Assembly (NCBI GenBank): GCA_964437145.1
Contig: CAYTFW010000008.1
Location: 8,807-72,806 of the forward strand
Length of the DNA: 64,000 nt
Origin: JAFAZJ01 sp964437145
GTDB lineage: Bacteria > Pseudomonadota > Alphaproteobacteria > Reyranellales > Reyranellaceae
Direction of reading: 5' to 3'
Under the pieces are notes generated by a model, which made no database searches, was not told where the DNA came from, and worked only from the letters and a program-made list of their open reading frames with translations. Below, in pieces: positions 8,273-16,523 of the stretch; within the stretch, counting starts at the first letter, position 1, and the number at the start of each line of letters is the position of its first letter. The position numbers were made by a program, and so were the translations under genes.

Positions 8273-9757
8273 ATGGCGCGCGAGCAGGGTGGCCGTTCCG
8301 GGACGAGCGGCGCCGTGAGCACGCTCCGGCGATCTCTGCTGCTCTCCTTCATCGAGCGCTATGCCGGCATTGTCATCGGCGTGGCGATGATGGTGGCGGG
8401 CGCGCGCATGCTCACACCGGCTGATTTCGGCGTTTTCGCGATCGGCATGTCGGTGGCCATGTTGCTCGGCGCGCTGCGGGATTTCGGTACCGGCAACTAT
8501 CTCGTACAGCTCGAGACGCCGGAGCGCGATGCGATTCGCTCGGCCTTCACTGTGTCCTGCACTATCTCTATCGGCTGCGCCGCGGCGTTCGCCCTGGGCG
8601 CCGTCCCGCTTAGCCATTTCTATGGTGAGCCGGGCCTTGGCGATGTCGTCTTGGTGTTGTCAGCGACGCTGGCGCTCAATCCTTTCTCGATGCCCGCTGT
8701 CGCCATGCTGCGCCGGCAGATGGCGTTTGGCCGGCTGGCGATGATCAGTGTCGCGAGCGGCCTCGGCCAGCTTTGCACCCTCGTGCTGCTGGCCAGCCTC
8801 GGGCAGGGCTACATGGCGATGGCCTGGGCCTGGTTCGTGGCGGTGCTGCTGCGCACCCTCGGCGCCAACATCGCGCACTCAATGCCCTGGGCTTTCTGGC
8901 CGCGCCTTGCCGGCTGGCGAGACATTCTCGCCTTCGGCGCTTGGGACACCGCCGCCAGCATCGTCAACCTCATCCATGAAACCCTGCCGCAACTCATCAT
9001 CGGGCGCGTGCTCGGGACCGCGCCAGTGGGCCTGTTCGGCCGTGCCCAGGTCGTCTGTCAGATACCCGACAGGCTGATCGCAAGCGCGCTGCACCCGGTT
9101 GTCCTGCCGGCGCTTGCCGACCACGTCCGGCGCGGCGGCTCGCTGAAGGAGCCCTATCTCCTCGGCCTGTCCTACATGGCGGCGGTGCATGTTCCGGCCA
9201 TGGTATGCTTGGCGCTGCTCGCCGAACCCATCGTCCTCGTCCTGCTCGGGCCACAATGGGGCGAGGTGCCGACCCTGGTGCGACTGATGGCGCTGGGCAT
9301 GGTCTGGCTATTCCCCGTCTTCCTCACCTATCCGATCCTGGTTATTCTCGGCCGTATCCGGGACACGTTGATCGCCAGCCTGATCACCGTCCTGCCCAGT
9401 ATCCTGCTGATCGCGATCGCGGCACCGCATGGCATCGCGGCGGCAGCGGCGGTCAGTATCGCGACCGGGCCGCTGCAGACCTTCGTCGCAGTCTCCTTCG
9501 TTCGTCGGCACATTGGCGTCGCCTGGGGCGAGGTCCTGCGCGCCGTGGCGCCAGGTGCGGTGGCCACGCTCGGCGCCACCGGCGGTGTCGTCGCGGTGAT
9601 GTCCGCGCTCGGCTTCCGTACCGCGCTCTCCTTCGGCGAGATGCTGGCGGCCATGGTTGCCGCGGGGCTTGGCTGGCTGGCCGGGATATGGCTCGGCGGC
9701 CACCCGCTGTTCGGCGAGTTGCGCAACCTGGGACGACGGCTGTGGCGATGGGCGTGA
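8273..9757 (+). CDS. Polysaccharide flippase, MOP/PST (Wzx-like) family
   Basis: This 494-residue integral membrane protein has about twelve to fourteen hydrophobic segments. It starts with a basic, cytoplasmic N-terminus followed by SFIERYAGIVIG and LTPADFGVFAIG, the pattern of the MOP/PST superfamily. Such proteins move undecaprenyl-linked repeat units across the inner membrane. The mid-region phrase YGEPGLGDV and the paired glycine-rich helices match the Wzx/lipopolysaccharide exporter type. The gene overlaps the next (DUF218) gene by ten bases. Upstream lies a hairpin pair that could attenuate its transcription. Its presence next to glycosyltransferases and a ligase/polymerase indicates a Wzx/Wzy-type route. 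Confidence 0.88.
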   Translation: MAREQGGRSGTSGAVSTLRRSLLLSFIERYAGIVIGVAMMVAGARMLTPADFGVFAIGMSVAMLLGALRDFGTGNYLVQLETPERDAIRSAFTVSCTISIGCAAAFALGAVPLSHFYGEPGLGDVVLVLSATLALNPFSMPAVAMLRRQMAFGRLAMISVASGLGQLCTLVLLASLGQGYMAMAWAWFVAVLLRTLGANIAHSMPWAFWPRLAGWRDILAFGAWDTAASIVNLIHETLPQLIIGRVLGTAPVGLFGRAQVVCQIPDRLIASALHPVVLPALADHVRRGGSLKEPYLLGLSYMAAVHVPAMVCLALLAEPIVLVLLGPQWGEVPTLVRLMALGMVWLFPVFLTYPILVILGRIRDTLIASLITVLPSILLIAIAAPHGIAAAAAVSIATGPLQTFVAVSFVRRHIGVAWGEVLRAVAPGAVATLGATGGVVAVMSALGFRTALSFGEMLAAMVAAGLGWLAGIWLGGHPLFGELRNLGRRLWRWA

Positions 9758-10506
9758 TCGCGACAGAGCCGCTGTACGCCGTCGCGCGGGGCATCCTCGG
9801 TGTGCTCGTCCTGCCGCCAGTCATCCTGCTGCTGGCCGCGCTGGTGGGCGCCGCTTTGGCCTGGCGGGGCCGGCGGGCCGGCGGCGCGGTGGCGGTGCTC
9901 GGCATCGCCGCGGTCCTGCTGCTCGCCACGCCGATGGCCTCCGGCCTTTTGCTCACCTCGCTCGAGGCGGCCGCGCCGGCGGCGCCGAGGGCGGCACCGG
10001 GGGCGATCATCGTCCTCAGCGCGGAGGCCAGCAACGGCCCGGACGGGCCAGATGTCGGCCCGCTGACGCTGCAACGGCTGCGCCGCGCCGCCGCTTTGCA
10101 GCGGCAGACGGGCCTGCCGCTGCTCGTCACCGGCGGGCCGCCCGGACCGGACGCCCCGCCGATCGCCGCCGCTATGCGCGTCACCCTCGTGCAGGATTTC
10201 GCCGTCCCGGTGCGGTGGGAGGAATCCACCGCGCGCAACACCGAGGACAATCTCCGCCTCGCCGCCGCCATGCTGCGTCAGGATGGCATCGGCACCGCCT
10301 ACCTCGTCACCCACGCTTGGCACCTGCCGCGGGCGCGGCTCGCGGCGGCGCGCGTCGGCCTGCCGGTGTTGCCGGCGGCGGTGCCGCGGTCGCGCCATCC
10401 GGACGGACGGTTGAGCGATTGGCTACCCCGCGCCGACCACCTCGCCATGAGCTGGTTGGCGCTGCGCGAATGGGCGGGCATCGCGGCGCTGGAGGTCGGC
10501 CTGTGA
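9748..10506 (+). CDS. YdcF/ElyC-SanA (DUF218) family membrane protein
   Basis: This 252-residue protein has two N-terminal hydrophobic helices (about residues 16-38 and 44-65), then a soluble DUF218 domain. IIVLSAEAS near residue 90, LVTGGPPG near 130 and ESTARNTEDNL near 160 are the conserved substrate-loop motifs of the family. Members have been linked to envelope integrity and undecaprenyl-phosphate or peptidoglycan precursor metabolism, but the biochemical activity is not established. ATG 9748 is chosen because the longer open frame runs through the flippase gene. The two genes overlap by ten bases and are surely co-translated. Its place next to the flippase suggests a role in lipid carrier handling; this is inference. 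Confidence 0.8.
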   Translation: MGVIATEPLYAVARGILGVLVLPPVILLLAALVGAALAWRGRRAGGAVAVLGIAAVLLLATPMASGLLLTSLEAAAPAAPRAAPGAIIVLSAEASNGPDGPDVGPLTLQRLRRAAALQRQTGLPLLVTGGPPGPDAPPIAAAMRVTLVQDFAVPVRWEESTARNTEDNLRLAAAMLRQDGIGTAYLVTHAWHLPRARLAAARVGLPVLPAAVPRSRHPDGRLSDWLPRADHLAMSWLALREWAGIAALEVGL

Positions 10507-10531
10507 CGCCATCGAAACGGGGAGCGCGGGC

Positions 10532-10609
10532 ATGAGACGCGTCTGCCTGGTCGAGGCCGGAGACGTCGTCCGCTTCCACGAGGCTGTCCTCGCGACGGGG
10601 CCGCGATGA
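10532..10609 (+). CDS. Possible 25-codon leader peptide coupled to the next glycosyltransferase
   Basis: A 25-residue frame (MRRVCLVEAG...) begins at ATG 10532 with a GGAG ribosome site eight bases upstream. It ends in TGA overlapping the next gene's ATG as ATGA (10606-10609). The downstream glycosyltransferase has only a weak site of its own, so this frame could serve for translational coupling. It could also be the stub of a deleted gene. There is no similarity I recognise. Confidence 0.3.
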   Translation: MRRVCLVEAGDVVRFHEAVLATGPR

Positions 10610-11700
10610 GCGCCTTCGTACCTCTGCTGCTGCATGTCTTTCCGAGCTTCGCCGTCGGCGGTGCGCAGATGCGCTTCGCCACGCTCGCCAATCGGCTCGG
10701 CGATCGCTTCCGACACGCCGTGGTGGCGATGGATGGGCGGAAGGAGGCGAGCGCGCTGCTCGATCCCGCGCTCGACATCCGCTTCCCGCAAGTCGGTGTG
10801 GTCAAGGGCGACACGCGCGGCAATCTGTGGCGCTTCCGCGCCGCGTTGCGCCAGATAGCGCCCGATCTGCTGGTCACCAGCAACTGGGGCAGTATCGAAT
10901 GGGCGGTGGCGCGGATCGGCACCGGTGTGCCGCATCTGCACATGGAGGATGGCTTCGGTCCGGAGGAGCGCGAGCGGCAGCTGCCACGCCGCGTGCTGGC
11001 GCGCCGACTGCTGCTGCGCCGCGCCACGGTGGTGCTGCCGTCCCGCCTGCTGTGGCGCATCGCCACCGAGACCTGGCGGCTGCCGCAATCGCGCCTGCGG
11101 TTGCTGCCCAACGGCATCGACCTCGCCCGTTTCGTTCCCGCCGGACCGCGCGAGGGCGCGCGGCCCGTGGTCATCGGCACCGTCGCCGCGCTGCGCCCGG
11201 AGAAGAATGTCGGGCGGCTGATCCGCGCCGTGGCGCGCCTGCCCGCCGCGATGCCGGCGCGGCTGGTGATCGTCGGCGATGGCTCCGAGCGGGCGGCGCT
11301 GGAAGCCCTGGCCGAGGCGCAGGGCGTCGGCGGGCGCGTGGAGTTCGCCGGTCACCGAGCGGATCCGGCGCCGCTTTATGCCGGGTTCGACATTTTCGCG
11401 CTCGCCTCCGACACCGAGCAGATGCCGCTCACCGTGCTGGAGGCGATGGCGTCGGGACTGCCCGTGGCGGCGACCGATGTCGGCGACATCGCCGCCATGC
11501 TCGACGCGGCGAACCGCCCCTATGTCGTCGCGCGCGAGGACGGTGCCCTGGCCGATGCCCTGGCCGGCCTCGTGGCGCGGAGCGACCTGCGGGCCGCGCT
11601 CGGCGCCGCCAACCGGGCACGCGCCGAAGCCGAATTCGCCGAGGCGGACATGATCGCCGCCTGGCGCGACCTGTTCGCCGGCCTCGCGCGCAAGCGATGA
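10606..11700 (+). CDS. Family 4 (GT-B) glycosyltransferase
   Basis: This 364-residue enzyme has the classic GT4 pattern. An acceptor-side loop AVGGAQMRF lies near residues 16-24 and LLPNGIDLARF near 166. The donor half begins GTVAALRPEKNVGRLI, followed by LVIVGDGSERAALE and SDTEQMPLTVLEAMASG, in which the two glutamates form the E-x7-E site for the nucleotide sugar. It is expected to be a retaining transferase at the cytoplasmic face. The gene starts inside an ATGA overlap with a possible small leader frame and is the last of the flippase unit. The following 230 bases lead to an unrelated secreted protein. Confidence 0.87.
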   Translation: MSAFVPLLLHVFPSFAVGGAQMRFATLANRLGDRFRHAVVAMDGRKEASALLDPALDIRFPQVGVVKGDTRGNLWRFRAALRQIAPDLLVTSNWGSIEWAVARIGTGVPHLHMEDGFGPEERERQLPRRVLARRLLLRRATVVLPSRLLWRIATETWRLPQSRLRLLPNGIDLARFVPAGPREGARPVVIGTVAALRPEKNVGRLIRAVARLPAAMPARLVIVGDGSERAALEALAEAQGVGGRVEFAGHRADPAPLYAGFDIFALASDTEQMPLTVLEAMASGLPVAATDVGDIAAMLDAANRPYVVAREDGALADALAGLVARSDLRAALGAANRARAEAEFAEADMIAAWRDLFAGLARKR

Positions 11701-11932
11701 TGGCGATGTCCCCGCGCTCGATGCCGCCGAGTCGGTGAGCGCGGCGATCAGGCGACGCCTACCCGCGCGCTCGCGTGCTATTGAATGGTTTGACGAAGCA
11801 AGAATGGCTACTTTGCGGGACGCCAATCATGGCTCTTGATCGTGCGGGGCATGCTTGTGCTCTTGGGCTTATCGCGCCGCATCCCATCCCTCGTGTGACA
11901 CCATAGTCACGTGTTTGCGGGGGGCGTCTGTC

Positions 11933-14008
11933 ATGTCTAAAGAAGCCTTATCAGTTGTATTCGGAGTTGCGTTCGCTTTCGCTCGATCCGCGCTGCTGTC
12001 CTTGGCCCTTCTTGTCGCGCCCGCTGTAGCCTCCGCGGCCGACTATCCAGCTTACATCCAGCCGCAATCGCCAGCCGATGTTGTCGGCTTCAACATCCAG
12101 ACCGCTACCGCCGCCGCTCAGCCATCCCGCTACGTCTCGTGGGGCCAGGCATTTGTGCAGGGAAAGGTCGCCGCGAACGCCCCGCTGGCCGCCAGAATAG
12201 GCGGCCAGACATACCCGGCTCAAATGGACGTCAAGACCAGGTATGCCGATGGCACGGTAAGATTCGCGGTCATCACGGTGCGGGCGCCGCAGCTGGCGGG
12301 GAACGGAGTGGTGAGCGGCATGCTCTCGCTTGGGGGGGCGGGTGGTTCCCCGGTCAACCTCTCCTCGGCGCTTGCCGGCTACAATGTCTCGATCAAGCTC
12401 TCGGGTGGCCTCTCGAGCACGATCGATGTCAAAGCGAAACTCCTCGAAGCCCTTGCCAGTGGCGTCGCCACCTACTGGCTCCAGGGTCCGAACGCGACTC
12501 AGGCGCGTGTGGATGTGCCGATCTCGAGCTCCTTCCACATTGTCGTTGATGTGACCGCGTACGCCGACGGCACGTTCCAAACCGACGCTCAATTCCGTAA
12601 CGACTACTCAATGCAGTCGACGGGCGGGACGGTGAACTACACCGCCACCATTTCTCAGAGTGGCTCGGTCGTATACGCCTCTCCAACCCTGACCCACTAC
12701 CAATATACGGTTTGGCGCCGCGTGTTCCACACCAGTGGCGCTCCCACCTCGGACACCCACAATGTCCAACGCGATATTGCGTATTTCATCAAGGCGGGGG
12801 CATTGCCGAACTACGATCTGACCTCGGGCATCGCCGACAGCGCCATCGGTCGTGTCGCCTCGACGAACATCGTCCCTCTGTCCAACCCGGGCTTCACGAA
12901 GTACATGCCCACCGGCGGTGGCCGCGACGATATCGGTCCGATGCCTGCATGGCACGCGAGGTGGCTGAAGTCCCAGAACGCGAACGCCGCAAGAGTGGCG
13001 ATCGCGATGGGCAATGGCGGAGGGAGCATTCCCTGGCATCACTTCGATCCGGTGACGAGGGACTACATTACACTCGACAAGTATCCGACGCTGTGGATTG
13101 ACGACAGCAATCGCGGCGATGTCGATCTTGCGCAGCCTGTGCTCGACACTTCATGGACACTCGACAACGCCCACGCCCCCGATGTCGCCTTTATTCCGTA
13201 CCTCTTCACAGGCGAACGCTACTTCCTCGATGAGCTCAATGCGCAGGCGAGTCGTCAGATCCTCGCGCTTTGGCCAGCACCTCGTCAGAATGGCAAAGGC
13301 ATCACATTCAACGAAGCCTTCGAGGTGCGCGCGCAAGGGTGGACCTACCGCACCATCTCTGAAGCGGCATGGTCAAATCCCGACGGTACCGCCACGAAGG
13401 CGTACTGGCAGAGGATCGTGAACAACAACCACGATGAGATTCTCAACTCGATAATCCCCACGTGGAACAGCAAGGCGAAAGAGACCGCGGGCTATTTCTT
13501 CGGAGCGTCTCGCGGCGACGCAATGCTTATTGCCCCATGGCAACAGGACTTCGTGATGAGCGGCTTCCTCGCGAGCTCGCTACGCGGCGATGCCAAGGTG
13601 AATCGGATCATCAGCTGGGCGCAGAACTGGCACTTGGGAAGATTCACCCGCCAGGCGCAGGGGCATGGATGGGCGGCGGCAACCTCCTACCAGTATACTG
13701 TTTCCACGCCTGCCGGGGTCGTCCACGATACATGGGCGGCCTTGGCCGCTTCCAACGGCGGCGGCAATACACTCGTCGCCGATGGGTCGAACTTCGTGAC
13801 GCTCTCCCTCATGACGCTCGCGGGCCTCTACAACGTCAGCGGCAACGGCGATGCGCTCAGCGTGTACAATCGGATCAAGGCGCAAAATCTGAACGGCTTC
13901 CGGCTCAGCGACTATCAAACGCGATACCCACAGTTCCACATCGTCCCGGTCTCTGGTGCGGCGACCAATCGATCGCCTTCGACTCCGAAGCCCCCACACC
14001 ATCGGTGA
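11933..14008 (+). CDS. Secreted RIFT-barrel/alpha-toroid-like protein, putative polysaccharide-active enzyme
   Basis: This 691-residue protein has a signal peptide of about 36 residues (hydrophobic core SALLSLALLVAPAVA, cleavage after ASA). ATG 11933 is chosen because it starts the signal and has a G-rich ribosome site. The mature part is a paralogue of the first 640 residues of the giant protein at 19400. Shared blocks are MDV.TRY.DG, TGG.R.DIGP, GSIPWH..D, YPTLWID, LNAQAS and PRQ. The N-terminal MDVxTRYxDGS segment recalls the RIFT-barrel domains of PcRGLX/YetA-type rhamnogalacturonan lyases. The helical middle (Trp- and Arg-rich, ..EVRAQGWTYRT..) resembles an alpha/alpha toroid. Lyase or hydrolase activity on the locus polysaccharide is a guess. 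The C-terminus appears to be broken by a frameshift (see the entry at 13991). Confidence 0.7.
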   Translation: MSKEALSVVFGVAFAFARSALLSLALLVAPAVASAADYPAYIQPQSPADVVGFNIQTATAAAQPSRYVSWGQAFVQGKVAANAPLAARIGGQTYPAQMDVKTRYADGTVRFAVITVRAPQLAGNGVVSGMLSLGGAGGSPVNLSSALAGYNVSIKLSGGLSSTIDVKAKLLEALASGVATYWLQGPNATQARVDVPISSSFHIVVDVTAYADGTFQTDAQFRNDYSMQSTGGTVNYTATISQSGSVVYASPTLTHYQYTVWRRVFHTSGAPTSDTHNVQRDIAYFIKAGALPNYDLTSGIADSAIGRVASTNIVPLSNPGFTKYMPTGGGRDDIGPMPAWHARWLKSQNANAARVAIAMGNGGGSIPWHHFDPVTRDYITLDKYPTLWIDDSNRGDVDLAQPVLDTSWTLDNAHAPDVAFIPYLFTGERYFLDELNAQASRQILALWPAPRQNGKGITFNEAFEVRAQGWTYRTISEAAWSNPDGTATKAYWQRIVNNNHDEILNSIIPTWNSKAKETAGYFFGASRGDAMLIAPWQQDFVMSGFLASSLRGDAKVNRIISWAQNWHLGRFTRQAQGHGWAAATSYQYTVSTPAGVVHDTWAALAASNGGGNTLVADGSNFVTLSLMTLAGLYNVSGNGDALSVYNRIKAQNLNGFRLSDYQTRYPQFHIVPVSGAATNRSPSTPKPPHHR

Positions 14009-14138
14009 CTCTGTTCAGCAAGCCCAACTTCAATCTCAACTGGCCAGTCATCAACGCTTGCATGGGTTCAACCAACAACGCCTCTTGTACGGCAAGCGGC
14101 GGCTGGGCAGGTTCTCGAAGGCAACGAGTAGCCAAACC
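13991..14138 (+). pseudogene. Decayed C-terminal Ig-like domain of the preceding secreted protein
   Basis: The upstream gene stops at 14008, just after a C5 run (13991-13995). Reading on in the neighbouring frame gives APTPSVTLFSKP, LNWPVIN and NNASCTASGGWAGS. After one more frame change it gives SKATSSQTLA. Together these follow the common bacterial Ig-like pattern PxVxLxxxP...LxW...NA.SCTASGGWSGSKATSGSQ. The parent gene therefore probably ended in such a domain and has lost it through at least two frame changes. A sequencing error or phase variation at the C-run are alternatives for the first one. Confidence 0.5.
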
Positions 14139-15074
14139 CTAGCGCGGTAGCGCGCCGATCGAGCGCTCGGTGTGGCGCCGATATTCGTCGGTCGAGTAGC
14201 GGTGAGTTCCGATGAAATGGAGGAAGCGGCTGTCCGGCCCGATCGGCTCGTTCCAGTAGTTGCTGTAACGGGAGTAGGGCAGCAGCCTTGGATCCTCGCT
14301 GTTGGCGATGAGGAAGTTGGAGGCGACCTGCTCACTGCCCCAGCGCCGCCACTTGTCGCGCCCGACAATGTCCTCGGCCCTGCGGCTGAACACCTCGGCG
14401 TCGGCACGGTTGGCCTTGCCACCTCGTGCGAATCCAGTGAAGCCCGAACAGCCTCGGACATAGCGGTGGCGCGCGGGCTCAGGGTAGCGGTCCCAGTGCC
14501 CCTCGATCGAAGTCTGGACGTGCGCCGAGCCGGCGAGATCGACCTTGCTGCCGCCGGGATGATATGCCGCCATGAAATCCGGTAGCGAAAGGACGCCGCG
14601 CTCCTCCGCCAAGGCTTCGCCAAGAAGTGTGAAGCTGCGATTGGCGGCGATGGCCTCGACCACTTCCGGCACGTCACCGATCGTCACGGTGTCGGAATCG
14701 AGCTGCACGACATAGTTGTCGGCGGTCATGTCGAGTAGAGTGAGCAGCCTCTCCCAAGTGCCGCCCGCGGGGCAGGCCCCGGTTTCCACCGCGCTGATTG
14801 GACGGATCGCGGGATTGGCCAGATGGTGCGCCAGCACCGCCCGATCGGCGGCGGTGAGCGTGCCGTCGTCCAGGATCGCCACTCGGCCGACTCCCAGTCG
14901 GGCGTAGAGCGACTTCACTGCCACCAGGTAGGGCAGCAGCACCCGCGTTCCAATCATGGAGAAGATCAGCACCGGATCGCCGGTCGGCGTGATCGGAGGC
15001 GTTGCCAGCACATGGCGGGCGGTGCGCCGATGCAGTATCTCGCGGGCCTTTCTCGTAAGACGGTCGATAATCAC
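14139..15074 (-). CDS. Putative nucleotide-sugar transferase (GT-A-like)
   Basis: This 311-residue protein contains LIFSMIGTRVLLPYLVAVKSL near residues 36-56, VAILDDGTL near 65 and VVQLDSDTV with a DSD metal-binding triad at 126-128. That is the pattern of GT-A transferases without a clear family assignment. It has no signal peptide or membrane helix and is expected in the cytoplasm. The gene faces the secreted RIFT-barrel gene tail to tail, only about 130 bases apart. It is separated from the beta-helix gene upstream on the same strand by 273 bases that show nothing distinctive. It may decorate the polymer made by the cluster. Substrate unknown. Confidence 0.65.
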   Translation of the reverse strand: MIIDRLTRKAREILHRRTARHVLATPPITPTGDPVLIFSMIGTRVLLPYLVAVKSLYARLGVGRVAILDDGTLTAADRAVLAHHLANPAIRPISAVETGACPAGGTWERLLTLLDMTADNYVVQLDSDTVTIGDVPEVVEAIAANRSFTLLGEALAEERGVLSLPDFMAAYHPGGSKVDLAGSAHVQTSIEGHWDRYPEPARHRYVRGCSGFTGFARGGKANRADAEVFSRRAEDIVGRDKWRRWGSEQVASNFLIANSEDPRLLPYSRYSNYWNEPIGPDSRFLHFIGTHRYSTDEYRRHTERSIGALPR

Positions 15075-15347
15075 GACGAGCCCCGTTCCTTCGCTTCCTG
15101 ACGAAAGCTGCGGGGAAACAAGACTAGCCGGCCGCCATCGCGCGCAGCGGCCAAGGCCGCAGAAAGCGTCGCATACGCTTGCCGAGCCCCGACACTGAGA
15201 GTTGCCATGCGAACTAAAGCCCCGAATGGTTCTCGGATCGGCCTTGCGACCCTTCAGGGAAGCTTCATCCCGTGCCGTTGGCGGGACCGACTAACGATCG
15301 CATGTAAGACACATCGCAGCCAGTGAAAAACCTGTCGTCATTGCCGT

Positions 15348-16286
15348 TCAGCGGGTCGTTTCGGTGCCGGACACGATCCGCCCATTGCCGCGTAGAGGGC
15401 TGACCGTGGGCGGCAGGCTGTTTCCTCTCAGCAATGCTGGCGTCGCCGTGTGATTCGTCACAAAGACAGGGCGATAGCCGCCCTCGAGGGTGAAAAGATT
15501 CGATTCGATGCGGATCTCCGGCGTCGGCCGATCCGCCCCCTCGGCGCCGATGGAAATCGCCGTGCTGCGGTTGGCTGAACGCGGGCCCTTGGACAGCCGG
15601 TTGCCGCGCAGGAGCACCGCACCGCCATTCGGCACGTCGATCAGGTAGCTCGCGGTGCCCTCGGGCCCGTCCTCGATGCCGCAGTCAAGCACTTCAGTGC
15701 GGTAGGCCCGCGACTTTACGTGATGGCCTTCCCGTGTGGCGCGGAAGTGGGAGCGTTCCACGCGCAGCAGCTCAAGAGGCCCGACGTAGATGCCATGGGC
15801 GCAATCCTGCTCGCAGCTGCCATTGCCGATGAACGCGCTGTCGCGCACGATCAGCGCACCGCGCCGCACACCGGCATGCAGGATGCCGTTCTCATTGCGC
15901 AGGAAACGTACGCGCTCGACGGTGAGGTTGACGCCTTCGGCCCGAATGCCGGCGCCATTGCCGTTGGCGCTACGGGCGCCGGTGAGGGTCACGCCGCGGA
16001 CGGTGACATTGTTGCCGGGAATGACGAAAACGCCCTTCCCGTTGCAGGTGCGGTTACCGACAATGACGCGCTCAAAGTCTTCCCCCTCGATGACGAGCCC
16101 GTCGGCGCGCCAAACGGCGCAATCCTCGTAGGTTCCGGGAGCGATCTTGACGACATCCCCTGGCTGAGCTGCCGCGGCGGCGGCGGAAGGCAAGCTGAAG
16201 GGCCGGCCCGGGCCCACCTCGAGCACCCGCGCCTCGGCACGCGGCATGCCCAGCAGCAGTAGGACGAGCAGGAACGCGGCACGCAT
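15348..16286 (-). CDS. Secreted right-handed beta-helix protein
   Basis: This 312-residue protein begins with a short signal peptide (MRAAFLLVLLLLGMPRAEA) followed by repeated short strands of a parallel beta-helix. These include GDVVKIAPGTYEDC, NNVTVRGVTL, GNGAGIRAEGVNL, NENGILHAG, GHHVKSRA and IDVPNGGAVLLRGN. ATG 16286 is preferred over the longer frame because it starts the signal peptide. It is a clear paralogue of the beta-helix module in the giant protein (about 22450-23340), which shares NGAGIR.EG.NL, N.NGIL, GH..KSRA and ID.PNGG. Beta-helix folds of this kind occur in polysaccharide lyases, C5-epimerases and NosD-like proteins. No catalytic triad can be assigned by eye. The His/Lys/Arg cluster GHHVKSRA, conserved in both copies, is the best active-site candidate. 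Confidence 0.8.
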   Translation of the reverse strand: MRAAFLLVLLLLGMPRAEARVLEVGPGRPFSLPSAAAAAAQPGDVVKIAPGTYEDCAVWRADGLVIEGEDFERVIVGNRTCNGKGVFVIPGNNVTVRGVTLTGARSANGNGAGIRAEGVNLTVERVRFLRNENGILHAGVRRGALIVRDSAFIGNGSCEQDCAHGIYVGPLELLRVERSHFRATREGHHVKSRAYRTEVLDCGIEDGPEGTASYLIDVPNGGAVLLRGNRLSKGPRSANRSTAISIGAEGADRPTPEIRIESNLFTLEGGYRPVFVTNHTATPALLRGNSLPPTVSPLRGNGRIVSGTETTR

Positions 16287-16523
16287 GGGATGATCGTCCT
16301 CGATGAGATGGCCAACACGCCAAACTAGTGGATAGCGCCCGACATTTGAATCCCGGGAGGGATCCCAGTTGAGCGCGTCGCATGCGAATCTGGCGCATGC
16401 GAACGGGAACATCCGGCACGGTGAAGTCGTCGAACCGCATGCGGTTGAAGGCGATCATGAAGGACCGCGATGCGCCGCTGAGGCACACGTGGCGGGCCGA
16501 AATCATCCTGTATACGGGCGAGG

